The translations under genes were made by a program, and so were the position numbers. The notes under the pieces were generated by a model. The model worked only from the letters and a program-made list of their open reading frames with translations, searched no databases and was not told the DNA's origin. Below are positions 16,668 through 27,446 of a stretch of DNA of 64,000 nt, piece by piece. The DNA is from Halomonas borealis (GTDB taxonomy: Bacteria; Pseudomonadota; Gammaproteobacteria; Pseudomonadales; Halomonadaceae). The stretch is taken from positions 62,001-126,000 of the forward strand of contig NZ_SDMO01000009.1 of NCBI RefSeq assembly GCF_004798905.1. The letters are read 5' to 3'. How positions within the stretch are numbered: the first letter of the stretch is position 1; the number at the start of each line of letters is the position of its first letter.

Positions 16668-16744
16668 GCGCCCTTAGCTCAGCTGGATAGAGCGTCGCCC
16701 TCCGGAGGCGAAGGTCAAAGGTTCGAATCCTTTAGGGCGCGCCA
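16668..16744 (+). tRNA. tRNA-Arg (anticodon CCG)
   Basis: A complete 77-nt tRNA with encoded CCA. Acceptor stem GCGCCCT/AGGGCGC with discriminator G, D-arm AGCTCAGCTGGATAGAGC, anticodon stem TCGCC/GGCGA with loop CTCCGGA giving anticodon CCG (reads CGG, Arg), and T-arm with GGTTCGAATCC. It is followed at once by a strong terminator. Confidence 0.97.
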
Positions 16745-16752
16745 TAGAATTC

Positions 16753-16785
16753 AAGGGCCTACGGTTATCCGTAGGCCCTTTTTCT
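16753..16785 (+). terminator. Terminator of tRNA-Arg
   Basis: A perfect 12-bp stem (16753-16764 with 16769-16780) and loop TTAT, followed by a T-rich run. Classic Rho-independent terminator 9 nt past the CCA end. Confidence 0.93.
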
Positions 16786-17103
16786 TGGCCGGTCTTCAAG
16801 CGCTACCCCCGTCCATGCTCGCCGACACGGGCACCGGGTCCATGTTCGAAGCATGACGGCCCGGTGCATGTCGTCTCGGCTCAAGGAGGCGAGCGTTCCG
16901 CCCCAGGGCAAGGGCTCGACCTCGATCGTTTAAGCCCCCATTCTGATAAGGGTCTTCCGGCCCCTGTTCGCGCAAGACGCACAAGACACGCGCCGCGCTT
17001 CGCGACTTGCGATGCCTGTGAGGGGCCGGAAGAACCGTCCGGCCGAGTGTTCACCTGCACCCTGAACTCGGCCCGTGATGCTTTCCTATCAAGGATAACG
17101 ATC

Positions 17104-17565
17104 ATGCAAGTATGGAAAACAGCCCTCGCCACCGCCCTCGCCGCCGCCGTGTCAGTGCCCGCCCTGGCGCAGTCCGGTAGAGATGCCGTCTTGAACGTCG
17201 AACAGAGTGACCAGTACGAGCGTTACCTGACCGATGGCCAAGGCCGCACGCTGTATCTGTTCACCAAGGATGCACAGGGTGACGGCGATGGCCAGGCGGC
17301 GAGCCGCTGCCATGATCAATGCGCGGAGGTCTGGCCGCCGCATAGCGTCGATGGTGAGCCGCAGGTCGGCGAGGGGCTGGATCCATCGCTGGTCGGCACG
17401 CTCGAGCGTGAGGATGGCACGACCCAGCTGACGTATGGGGGGTGGCCGCTGTACCGCTTCGTCAAGGATCAGGCCGCCGGTGAAGTGAAGGGCCAGGATG
17501 TCCATGGCTTCGACGGGGAGTGGTATCTGCTGTCGCCGGACGGGACCAAGAACGATGCGCAGTAA
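17104..17565 (+). CDS. Exported YxxD-repeat protein (COG4315 type)
   Basis: A 153-aa exported protein of the group with repeated Y-x-(F/W/Y)-x-x-D motifs. A signal peptide (residues 1-21, ALAQ) leads to two similar repeats: TLYLFTKDAQGDG followed by CHDQCAEVWPPH, and PLYRFVKDQAAGEVKGQ followed by WYLLSPDG. The two Cys (CHDQC) may form a disulfide or bind metal. Function is not established. The start at 17104 has AAGGATAA ahead; the upstream extension of the frame lacks signal-sequence character. Confidence 0.85.
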   Translation: MQVWKTALATALAAAVSVPALAQSGRDAVLNVEQSDQYERYLTDGQGRTLYLFTKDAQGDGDGQAASRCHDQCAEVWPPHSVDGEPQVGEGLDPSLVGTLEREDGTTQLTYGGWPLYRFVKDQAAGEVKGQDVHGFDGEWYLLSPDGTKNDAQ

Positions 17566-17586
17566 GGGCATGCCCTCCGCATGATG

Positions 17587-17615
17587 GCGCCCCGGCTAGG
17601 CGTTAGCCGGGGCGC
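17587..17615. terminator. Hairpin after YxxD-repeat gene
   Basis: A perfect 12-bp GC-rich stem (17587-17598 with 17604-17615) 22 bp after the stop codon. There is no long U-run, so it may be a terminator or an mRNA 3'-end stabiliser. Confidence 0.6.
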
Positions 17616-17829
17616 ATGGAGGGACGCACTCGACATGTGAGCGGCCGGGCGCGATGGCGGGCCTGGCTTGCCGCGTGGCGCCCTTCGCCACGCTACCCGC
17701 CTGGAGAGGCCCCGAGTCTGCCTGACGATCGCCCCTTCGACCGCTCCCCCGGTGCGTGAATCGGTCCCGCAGCACGCCTGGATGTGAGCCCCGGGCACGC
17801 CGCCGGGTCGCAGGGATGCGCCGCCGCTG

Positions 17830-17949
17830 TCTCTCCTCGACTATTCCTGGCTCGCCTGGACGTCGATCGTGCTGTCGACCCATCTCACCGGTATCTTCAA
17901 GGGCGGTTTCGCCGGCGCCTCTCCGGGCGAGCCTTGGCAGGAGCGCTAG
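17830..17949 (+). pseudogene. Possible N-terminal remnant of a TauE/SafE permease
   Basis: One plus-strand frame reads LLDYSWLAWTSIVL then THLTGIFKGGFAGA before a stop. This resembles the first transmembrane helix and the K-G-G-F loop of TauE/SafE (TSUP) anion permeases. No start codon is in frame, and the remaining seven or so helices are absent. Probably a leftover of a deleted gene; chance similarity is possible because the stretch is short. Confidence 0.3.
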
Positions 17950-17954
17950 CCGAG

Positions 17955-19064
17955 TCAGCGTCGCTTCAGGTGGTTCAGGAAACTGTCGAGATCCAGCAGG
18001 TCTTCCTGGCGCTTGCCGTGCTTGGGGGTCGCCGCCTCGGTCGTGCGTGTTGGCCGCGGCTTGCCCGCGGCACGGCCCGGACGCGTCTCGGGGGTCGCCG
18101 CCAGCCCGGTGGCGATCAGCGAGACGCGCAGGCTGCCGTTCATGTCGGGATCGAAGGCGGTGCCGACCACGCGCATGGCATCTTCACTGGCGAGCGCGGC
18201 GACCTGATGGCCGACCTCGTCGAAGTCGGCGAGGCTCAGGTCGGCGCCGGCGGTGATGCTGACCAGCACACCCGCGGCCTCGGCCAGGTCGGTGGCCTCC
18301 AGCAGTGGATGCTCCATCGCCGCGCGCACCGCCGCCTGGGCCCGGTCCTCGCCGTGACCTTCGCCGGTGCCGATGCGTGCCCGGCCGGGCCGCCGCATCA
18401 CCGCCGCCACGTCGGCGAAGTCGATGTTGATCAGGCCGGGACGGGTAATGATCTCGGCGATGCCGGTCACGGCCTCACGCAGCACGTCGTTGACCGCGGC
18501 GAAGGCGCGCATCATCGAGGCGCCGTGGCCGAGGGTCGGCAGCAGGCGGTCGTTGGGCACCACCACGAGGCAGTCTACCTGGCCGTCGAGCGCGGCGATG
18601 GCGTCGTCGGCGGTCTGCTGGCGTCGCTGGCCCTCGAAGCCGAAGGGGCGCGTCACCACGGCCACGCTCAACAGGCCCATCTCGCGGGCCAGGCCGGCGA
18701 CCGCCGGGGTCGCACCGCTGCCGGTGCCGCCGCCCATGCCGGCCATCAGGAACAGCAGGTCGGTGCCGGCCAGCCGGGCGCGCAGGTTATCGCGGCTTTC
18801 CTCGGTGGCCCGCTGACCGGCCTCGGGGTCCGCTCCGGCGCCGAGGCCGCGGGTGGTGGCGCTGCCGATGGGCAGCGCCACGCCCTGGGGCAGTCGCTCG
18901 AGAGCCTGGCGGTCGGTGTTCACGGCGATGGCATCGATGCCTTCGAGGGCGGTGGTATCGATCAGGTGACGGATGGCATTGCCACCGCCACCGCCGATGC
19001 CGACCACCTTGAGGGAGGCGGGATACTCCTGGGGGAGATAGGGTTCGCTCATGCGTACTGCCAC
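17955..19064 (-). CDS. FtsZ paralogue (orphan tubulin-like GTPase)
   Basis: A 369-aa FtsZ-like protein. VVGIGGGGGNAIRHLI, the tubulin signature GGGTGSG (MAGMGGGTGSGATP), the T7 synergy loop NIDFADVAAVM and IGTGEG are all present, so GTP binding and hydrolysis look possible. The linker is short and Arg-rich, and the tail DLLDLDSFLNHL resembles the FtsZ C-terminal peptide that binds FtsA and ZipA. The gene stands alone, not among mur/fts genes, so it is probably a second copy beside the dcw-cluster ftsZ. Start is either GTG 19064 or ATG 19052; neither has a clear ribosome binding site. Confidence 0.85.
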   Translation of the reverse strand: MAVRMSEPYLPQEYPASLKVVGIGGGGGNAIRHLIDTTALEGIDAIAVNTDRQALERLPQGVALPIGSATTRGLGAGADPEAGQRATEESRDNLRARLAGTDLLFLMAGMGGGTGSGATPAVAGLAREMGLLSVAVVTRPFGFEGQRRQQTADDAIAALDGQVDCLVVVPNDRLLPTLGHGASMMRAFAAVNDVLREAVTGIAEIITRPGLINIDFADVAAVMRRPGRARIGTGEGHGEDRAQAAVRAAMEHPLLEATDLAEAAGVLVSITAGADLSLADFDEVGHQVAALASEDAMRVVGTAFDPDMNGSLRVSLIATGLAATPETRPGRAAGKPRPTRTTEAATPKHGKRQEDLLDLDSFLNHLKRR

Positions 19065-19180
19065 GGGTCGGTGAGGAAAGGAGAGACTGTTGTCCCATCA
19101 TCGGTGAAAGTGTGGCCGGTTTGAAAGGTCCGTGCCCGTGGAAAGGGCCGGCGACGCTTGGGCATCGCGCGCAGCGGCCT

Positions 19181-20107
19181 TCAGGAGGGCTGGGGAAGGT
19201 CGATCTGATCGCTGCGCCGAATGCCTTCGGTCATCTGGCGGCAGAGCTTGAGGAATTCTCGCATGCCGGGCGCCAGGTACTTGTGACGGTGCCAGATGAA
19301 GGCGAACTGGCGGCTCAGGTCCAGGTCGGGCGTGGGGATCGGCACCAGGCTGCCGCGGCGGAAGGCATCGCGTAGCGCCAGGCGCGAGACGCAGCCGATG
19401 CCCAGGCCCGACTCCACGGCGCGCTTGATGCCCTCGGTGTGTTCGAGCTCCAGCAGGGCGTTGAAGCGCCCCCGCCGGTGCCGGGCGGCCTGTTCCAGCG
19501 TCAGCCGGGTACCGGAGCCTTGTTCACGCATGATCCAGTCCTCGCGCAGCAGGCGGTCGAGTTCCACCGGGCCCTGGCCGGCCAGGGGGTGGCCCGGGGC
19601 GCAGAACACCGCCAGATCGTCCTCGACCCAGGGCTGGGTGATCACGTCTTCGTCCTCGCATTGCCCCTCGATCAGCCCCAGGTCCAGCTCATGGTGGCGT
19701 ACGCCTTCGATGATGGTGCGGGTATTGCGCACCTGAAGGCGGATGCGGCTGCCCGGATGCTGCTGCATGAAGTCGCTGATCAGCAGCGTGGCGAGGTAGT
19801 TGCCGATGGTCAGCGTGGCGCCCACGTCGAGGATACCGATGCCTTGCTGGCCACGGAGTAATCCCTCGATCTCTTCGGCGCGGTCGAGCAGGGCCACGGC
19901 CTTGGGCAGCAGCTGGAAGCCCAGCGCGTTGAGCTTGAGACGCTTGCCGATGCGGTCCAGCAGGCGACAGTCGAATTGCCGCTCCAGCTCGGCCAAGGCG
20001 GTGCTGGCCGCCGACTGGGACAGCGCCAGGGCGCGGGCGGCGTGGGAAACGCTTTCGTGCTGGGCCACGGCGACGAACACTTCGAGCTGGCGCAGGGTAT
20101 AGCGCAT
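19181..20107 (-). CDS. LysR-family regulator, FinR-like
   Basis: A 308-aa LysR-type regulator: N-terminal winged helix (LRQLEVFVAVAQHESVSHAARALALSQSAAS) and a substrate-binding domain (about residues 90-295). It is divergent from the ferredoxin-NADP reductase gene, the same arrangement as finR and fpr in Pseudomonas putida, where FinR activates fpr under oxidative and sulfur or iron stress. A perfect palindrome in the shared intergenic region is a good operator candidate. The FinR assignment is inferred from context and family. Confidence 0.9.
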   Translation of the reverse strand: MRYTLRQLEVFVAVAQHESVSHAARALALSQSAASTALAELERQFDCRLLDRIGKRLKLNALGFQLLPKAVALLDRAEEIEGLLRGQQGIGILDVGATLTIGNYLATLLISDFMQQHPGSRIRLQVRNTRTIIEGVRHHELDLGLIEGQCEDEDVITQPWVEDDLAVFCAPGHPLAGQGPVELDRLLREDWIMREQGSGTRLTLEQAARHRRGRFNALLELEHTEGIKRAVESGLGIGCVSRLALRDAFRRGSLVPIPTPDLDLSRQFAFIWHRHKYLAPGMREFLKLCRQMTEGIRRSDQIDLPQPS

Positions 20108-20126
20108 GGTGGGGCTCCGGATCTTT

Positions 20127-20145
20127 TTATCTAGATTATAGATAA
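20127..20145. promoter_or_regulatory. LysR-type operator candidate between finR-like gene and fpr
   Basis: The 19-bp perfect palindrome TTATCTAGATTATAGATAA has 7-bp arms around a 5-bp spacer. It begins 19 bp upstream of the LysR-gene start codon and lies in the divergent intergenic region. Its position suits autoregulation of the LysR gene and activation of fpr. Confidence 0.65.
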
Positions 20146-20265
20146 GCTTTATTCACACAACCCATTTAACAGATATCACGCCGTCTCTTAGAATGATGAT
20201 CAAAGACAATCTGGCGCGCTTATTAGTTTTCGGCATATGCGCCTTGGCGAAACATAGGAGCCGGC

Positions 20266-21042
20266 ATGAGCAAGTTCGCCCTGGAAGAAGTCCTCAGCGT
20301 TCATCACTGGAACGACACCCTGTTCAGCTTCAAGACCACTCGTGAGCGCAGCCTGCGCTTCAAGAATGGCCAGTTCGTGATGATCGGCCTGGAGGTGGAC
20401 GGCAAGCCGCTGATGCGCGCCTACTCCGTGGCCAGCCCCAACTACGAGGATCACCTGGAGTTCTTCTCCATCAAGGTGCCGGATGGCCCGCTGACCTCGC
20501 GCCTTCAGCATCTCGAGGTCGGCGATCAGATCATGGTCAGCCGCAAGCCTACCGGCACCCTGGTCACCGACGACCTGCTGCCGGGCCGCAACCTCTACCT
20601 GCTGTCCACCGGTACCGGCCTGGCGCCCTTCATGAGCCTGATCCAGGACCCCGAAGCCTACGAGCGTTACGAGAAGATCGTGCTGATCCACGGCGTGCGC
20701 AGCGTCAGCGAGCTGGCCTATGCCGACTTCATCACCCAGGACCTGCCGGCGCACGAGTATCTGGGCGAGGAAATCAGCGAGAAGCTGGTCTACTACCCCA
20801 CCGTGACCCGCGAGACGTTCCACACCATGGGCCGCCTGACCGACCATATTCGCAGCGGCAAGCTCGCCGAGGATACCGGCCTGCCGCCTCTCGACCCGAA
20901 GCAGGACCGCGCCATGATCTGCGGCAGCCCTGCGATGCTCGACGAGACCAGCGCGCTGCTCGACGAGCTGGGCTTCAACATCTCGCCGCGCCTCGGCGAG
21001 CCCGGCGACTACGTCATCGAGCGGGCCTTCGTCGAGAAGTAA
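20266..21042 (+). CDS. fpr: Ferredoxin--NADP+ reductase
   Basis: A 258-aa bacterial (Fpr-type) reductase that transfers electrons between NADPH and ferredoxin or flavodoxin. The FAD-binding RAYSVASPNYE (residues 47-57), the NADP-binding LLSTGTGLAPFMS (about 111-123) and the C-terminal family ending VERAFVEK are present. An ATAGGAG site precedes the ATG. Divergent from the FinR-like regulator; a perfect 20-bp inverted repeat terminator follows. Confidence 0.95.
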   Translation: MSKFALEEVLSVHHWNDTLFSFKTTRERSLRFKNGQFVMIGLEVDGKPLMRAYSVASPNYEDHLEFFSIKVPDGPLTSRLQHLEVGDQIMVSRKPTGTLVTDDLLPGRNLYLLSTGTGLAPFMSLIQDPEAYERYEKIVLIHGVRSVSELAYADFITQDLPAHEYLGEEISEKLVYYPTVTRETFHTMGRLTDHIRSGKLAEDTGLPPLDPKQDRAMICGSPAMLDETSALLDELGFNISPRLGEPGDYVIERAFVEK

Positions 21043-21090
21043 GCCGGCCGTGCCGTGAGCTGTCAGCCTCAAGCTTGAAGCTGGAAGAAA

Positions 21091-21130
21091 AACGCCACCG
21101 CCCCAGGCATATGCCTGGGGCGGTGGCGTT
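21091..21130. terminator. Perfect 40-bp palindromic terminator
   Basis: Positions 21091-21110 are the exact inverse complement of 21111-21130, a 20-bp stem with essentially no loop. It starts with an A-run and lies between fpr and the leftward PII gene, so it can serve both. Confidence 0.8.
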
Positions 21131-21149
21131 CATGCTGCCTTCGAGCTTC

Positions 21150-21233
21150 GACGGCATCCTCGTCGTTTTCCCCGGTACGAATCCGGATCATCGGCTCCAG
21201 GGCGGTGACGAAGATCGTGCCATCGCCGATCTT
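21150..21233 (-). pseudogene. Partial duplicate of the PII gene 3' end
   Basis: This 84-bp stretch repeats, with a handful of substitutions, the last 84 coding bases of the neighbouring PII gene (21279-21362). In the minus-strand frame it reads KIGDGTIFVTALEPMIRIRT and on through GENDEDAV, the PII C-terminal strand and tail. No start codon or upstream PII sequence accompanies it, so it is a truncated tandem copy and not a gene. Confidence 0.85.
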
Positions 21234-21275
21234 GCTGGCGCTGGTGAGCGTCACCGGTAGGGTGCCGATGCCCGG

Positions 21276-21629
<354 letters not shown>

Positions 21630-21708
21630 TTATTCGTATCCGATGGCGCCACTCGCCATCCCTGACGGAGCCATTGTGCCAGAGCATACACCCGCGGCGG
21701 GAAGAACC

Positions 21709-21734
21709 AAAAAATGGCCCCGCGTGGGGGCCAT
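21709..21734 (-). terminator. Terminator after amtB
   Basis: The stem ATGGCCCC/GGGGCCAT (21714-21721 with 21727-21734), followed in minus-strand RNA by six U. It ends the glnK-amtB transcript ahead of the second PII gene. Confidence 0.85.
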
Positions 21735-21758
21735 GTCGAGGCGTGATGCGCGCCGGGC

Positions 21759-23075
21759 CTACTCGGGGCTCGGGGCCATGCGCGGCTGGGCCATGCGCTC
21801 GCCGCTGGAGCGTCCGCCGCCGCCGTGCAGCGAGGACACGGTGAACTCGGGGTAGGCCTCGAGCCCGCACTCGACGAGGTCGACGCCTTCGTACTCTTCT
21901 TCGTCGCTGACGCGAACGCCCATGATCGCCTTGAGGATCAGCCACACGGCCAGGCTGGCGCCGAACACCCAGGCGAAGATGCCGAGGATGCCGATGATCT
22001 GAGGACCGAAGGCGGCGCCGTCATTGTTCAGCGGCACCGCGAGCACGCCCCAGATGCCGACCACGCCGTGGGCGGAGATGGCGCCTACCGGGTCGTCGAG
22101 CCTGAGCTTGTCGAGGCCGATGATGGCGAAGACCACCAGCAGGCCGCCCGCGCCGCCGATCAAGGTGGCCCCGAGGGCGCTGGGCGACAGCGGGTCGGCG
22201 GTGATGGACACCAGGCCGGCGATGGCGCCGTTGAGGGCCATGGTCAGGTCGGCTTTACGGAACCACACCTTGGCCAGGATCAGCGCGGCGATCACCCCGC
22301 CGGCGGCGGCGGCGTTGGTGTTCACCAGCACCTGGGCCATGTGGTTGGCCGAACTCACGTCGGAGACCTTCAGTTCGGAGCCGCCGTTGAAGCCGAACCA
22401 GCCCATCCACAGGATGAAGGTCCCCAGGGTGGCCAGCGGCATGTTGGCGCCGGGGATGGCGAAGATGCCGCCATCCTTGCCGTACTTGCCCTTGCGCGGG
22501 CCGAGTACCAGCACCCCGGCCAGCGCCGCGGCCGCCCCGGCCAGGTGCACGATGCCGGAGCCGGCATAGTCGGAGAAGCCGAGCTCGGCCAGCCAGCCGC
22601 CGCCCCAGGTCCAGTAGCCGGAGACCGGGTAGATGACGCCGGTCATCACCACGGCGAAGGCCAGGAAGGCCCACAGCTTCATGCGCTCGGCCACGGCCCC
22701 GGAGACGATCGACATGGCGGTGGCCACGAACACCACCTGGAAGAAGAAGTCCGAACGCTGGGAATAGTAGGGCGCGTCGTCGCCGCCGGCGGTCACCGCC
22801 GCCACGCTATTCTCGCCGCCGATCAGGAAGCCGAGGTTGGGAAGCACGCCGCCGGCGTCGCCGGAGTACATCAGGGAGTAGCCCACCAGCAGGTACATGC
22901 TGCAGGCGATGGCGAACAGTGCGATGTTCTTGGTCAGGATCTCGGCGGTGTTCTTGGAACGCACCAGTCCGGCCTCGAGCATCGAGAAGCCGGCGGCCAT
23001 CCACATCACCAGGACGCCGCAGATCAGGAAATAGAAGGTATCGAGCGCGTAGCTCAGCTCGGCAAGCTCGGTCAT
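21759..23075 (-). CDS. amtB: Ammonium transporter AmtB
   Basis: A 438-aa Amt/Rh channel with eleven predicted membrane segments. Family features include MWMAAGFSMLEAGLVRSKN at the first helix, the twin-His core (FNGGSE region and SAHGVVGIWG) and a cytoplasmic C-terminal tail that GlnK binds. It imports ammonium at low external levels. The ATG at 23075 has a GAGGAG site; a GTG nine bases earlier overlaps that site. It lies 38 bp downstream of glnK and should be co-transcribed from the sigma-54 promoter. Confidence 0.96.
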   Translation of the reverse strand: MTELAELSYALDTFYFLICGVLVMWMAAGFSMLEAGLVRSKNTAEILTKNIALFAIACSMYLLVGYSLMYSGDAGGVLPNLGFLIGGENSVAAVTAGGDDAPYYSQRSDFFFQVVFVATAMSIVSGAVAERMKLWAFLAFAVVMTGVIYPVSGYWTWGGGWLAELGFSDYAGSGIVHLAGAAAALAGVLVLGPRKGKYGKDGGIFAIPGANMPLATLGTFILWMGWFGFNGGSELKVSDVSSANHMAQVLVNTNAAAAGGVIAALILAKVWFRKADLTMALNGAIAGLVSITADPLSPSALGATLIGGAGGLLVVFAIIGLDKLRLDDPVGAISAHGVVGIWGVLAVPLNNDGAAFGPQIIGILGIFAWVFGASLAVWLILKAIMGVRVSDEEEYEGVDLVECGLEAYPEFTVSSLHGGGGRSSGERMAQPRMAPSPE

Positions 23076-23113
23076 GACGGTCACTCCTCTAGGCAGGGAT
23101 AAGGGCGGTCGGC

Positions 23114-25680
<2,567 letters not shown>

Positions 25681-25692
<12 letters not shown>

Positions 25693-25723
25693 AGGGACAT
25701 TGAAGGGGCATTGAAGGGGGATG
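25681..25723 (+). repeat. Four tandem 11-bp repeats at comM 3' end
   Basis: The unit AAGGGGCATTG is repeated four times with minor changes (second AAGGGACATTG, fourth AAGGGGGATG). The first copy encodes the last two codons and stop of comM. Confidence 0.85.
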
Positions 25724-25737
25724 AAGCCGAGGGGGGG

Positions 25738-26235
25738 CTAGAGCGCGCTGGCGTCCAGGGCGCCGTCCAGCCGGGTCTGCCAGAGCGGCGTCGGGTCGCC
25801 GGGGCGACGCAGGGTCAGCTGCAGCCGGTAGGGCAGCAGGGTGCGATCGGACAGCGAGAGACGCGGGCCCATCGCCATCAGTCGGCTGTCGAGTCGCCAC
25901 TGATTGGCCTCGGCACCCTGTGACAGGGCCGGCTGCCAGTCGAGCACCTGGGGACCCCGGTCGCGGCCGAGCAGGGCGCGGCTCAGGCTCTCGAGCAGGC
26001 GTGCCTGTCCCACACCCAGCCGGGCGTCGATCTCCGGCGTCGCCAGCAGCAACACCTGATCGTTGGCGGGTTGCGGCAGCAGCGGCGCCGCGACGACCTG
26101 GCTGGCGGCCCGGTCGCCGAGGCCGTGAAGGGCCTGGCGGATGGTCTCGGGAGATTCCGGCGCGCCGGTGGCGCAGCCGGTGAGCAGCAGCCCGATCAGC
26201 AGGGCCGGGAGTAGGGCGCGGGGGCGAAGGCTCAT
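25738..26235 (-). CDS. Hypothetical lipoprotein
   Basis: A 165-aa predicted lipoprotein: signal peptide with lipobox LLTGC (Cys near residue 20) then a mixed domain of unknown function with a final segment PLWQTRLDGALDASAL. No family is recognised beyond the lipoprotein class. Its ATG overlaps the stop of the upstream hydrolase gene (ATGA), so the two are translationally coupled. Convergent with comM. Confidence 0.75.
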   Translation of the reverse strand: MSLRPRALLPALLIGLLLTGCATGAPESPETIRQALHGLGDRAASQVVAAPLLPQPANDQVLLLATPEIDARLGVGQARLLESLSRALLGRDRGPQVLDWQPALSQGAEANQWRLDSRLMAMGPRLSLSDRTLLPYRLQLTLRRPGDPTPLWQTRLDGALDASAL

Positions 26236-27215
26236 CGGTGCGTGGCGCTCCGGGAGGTGGCGGTGGGGGTGTCGGCATGCTCGAAAGCGGCGAGGAAACG
26301 CGTCAGCTGCCCGAACAGCACTCGCCGGATCGGCTCGGCCTCGTTGACCAGGTGATGGCGGGCCTCGGGGTGGCGGTGGACCTCGGCGCGGGGGAACTTG
26401 CGGGTCAGCACGTCGAGGTTCCACTCCCAGTCCACGGTCAGGTCCTGCTCACCCTGCAGGATCAGCGTCGGCAACGGACTTTCCGGCATGGCCAGCAGCC
26501 GTGGCATCCAGCGGCGCATGGCGTCCACCCATTCCATGGTCAAGCGGTCCGGCTGCAGGGGGTCGCTCTCGCGCAGGAAGGTGGCGAAGTCACTATCGGT
26601 GGAGTTCTCGCGGAAGCGGCGCGGCACCGAGCTCACGAAGGGACCCAGCAGGCGGTGCAGCCAGCTCGACTGGCTCCAACCCGAGGGCCGCACCAGCGGG
26701 GCCAGCAGCACCAGGCCGCTCCAGTGGCCGTCGTCGCCCCGGTGCAGGGCGTCGGTGGCGAGGATCGCCGCGCCGGTGCTCTGGCCGATGCCGAGCCAGG
26801 GGCGTGGCGCCAGGTCGCGGGCGGACAGTTGAGTCTGCAGGCTTTCCAGGCAGCGGCCATAGTCGGCGAAGTCGGCGATGGTGGCGCGGGGCCCGCTGGA
26901 CAGCCCGTGCCCCGGCAGGTCCCACAGCACCACCTGCCAGCCGCGCTCGAGCAGGCACTCCAGCAGGTGGCGATAGAGGCCCAGGTGATCGTAGTAACCG
27001 TGTACCACGAAGATCGTGCCGCGTGGGGCCGGCGGGGACCAGACCTGGGTCCACAGGCGAAAGCCGTGGGCCTCCACGTACCCCACGTGCAGGCCGACCC
27101 GGCTGGCCAGCAGAGGTGCCAGGCCATAGTGGTCTAGATAGCCCTGTAGCAGGCGGCCGAAGGGATCGGCCGGCGCGATGGGGCCCAGCGCCTGCAGGGG
27201 CGTGAAGTCGGTCAT
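26232..27215 (-). CDS. Alpha/beta hydrolase (lysophospholipase / S33-like)
   Basis: A 327-aa hydrolase of the monoglyceride lipase/lysophospholipase class. The oxyanion segment FVVHGYYDHLG, the nucleophile elbow GIGQSTG (Ser catalytic), the acid in LQGEQDLTVDW and the His of ARHHLVNE are seen. The substrate is unknown; such enzymes usually cleave lipid esters. Of two Met codons, 27215 is preferred because GGAG sits at the right distance. Overlaps the lipoprotein gene. Confidence 0.85.
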   Translation of the reverse strand: MTDFTPLQALGPIAPADPFGRLLQGYLDHYGLAPLLASRVGLHVGYVEAHGFRLWTQVWSPPAPRGTIFVVHGYYDHLGLYRHLLECLLERGWQVVLWDLPGHGLSSGPRATIADFADYGRCLESLQTQLSARDLAPRPWLGIGQSTGAAILATDALHRGDDGHWSGLVLLAPLVRPSGWSQSSWLHRLLGPFVSSVPRRFRENSTDSDFATFLRESDPLQPDRLTMEWVDAMRRWMPRLLAMPESPLPTLILQGEQDLTVDWEWNLDVLTRKFPRAEVHRHPEARHHLVNEAEPIRRVLFGQLTRFLAAFEHADTPTATSRSATHR

Positions 27216-27341
27216 CGAAGTCTCCATTGTGGCTGCCCATGCTAGCGCCCCGCCGGGGTGGCCACCAGCGTCGTATCGCCAACGCTTGGGTCTCGTCTAT
27301 TGGTCGAGTCTGCGCGGCAGTTCGCAGGCTTCGGGTTTACA

Positions 27342-27360
27342 TGTGGAATCATTTTCCACA
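27342..27360. promoter_or_regulatory. IclR-like operator upstream of glcB
   Basis: TGTGGAATCATTTTCCACA is a perfect palindrome with 7-bp arms and a 5-bp spacer. It lies about 85 bp before the glcB start codon, and it resembles the IclR-family box (TGGAAAT-N-ATTTCCA). IclR-type regulators control glyoxylate genes in other bacteria, so it is a good candidate operator for malate synthase. Confidence 0.6.
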
Positions 27361-27394
27361 ATACTGGTGATGACGCAGTCACCATTGCCTGTCT

Positions 27395-27427
27395 GGCCGC
27401 TCGGCGCTGGGGGAGCGCCGAGCGGCC
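27395..27427 (+). promoter_or_regulatory. Perfect 14-bp hairpin in glcB leader
   Basis: Positions 27395-27408 pair perfectly with 27414-27427 around a GGGGG loop. It ends 19 nt before the glcB start codon and lacks a U-run, so it is a leader structure and not a terminator. It may protect the mRNA or limit access to the ribosome binding site. Confidence 0.6.
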
Positions 27428-27446
27428 CCGCATAGGAGAACGACCC

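Larger units (their letters stand above)
17566..17954. other. 389-bp gap between convergent genes
   Basis: Contains the terminator hairpin at 17587-17615 and, near its right end, a short frame that looks like the first residues of a TauE/SafE permease without a start codon. Nothing else is recognisable. Confidence 0.4.

Noticed and set aside
17784..19124. A 446-codon plus-strand frame antisense to the FtsZ paralogue
   Set aside because: High GC creates long antisense frames; the opposite strand has clear FtsZ motifs.
21150..21233. A third PII gene
   Set aside because: Only the final 28 codons are present, with no start or T-loop region.
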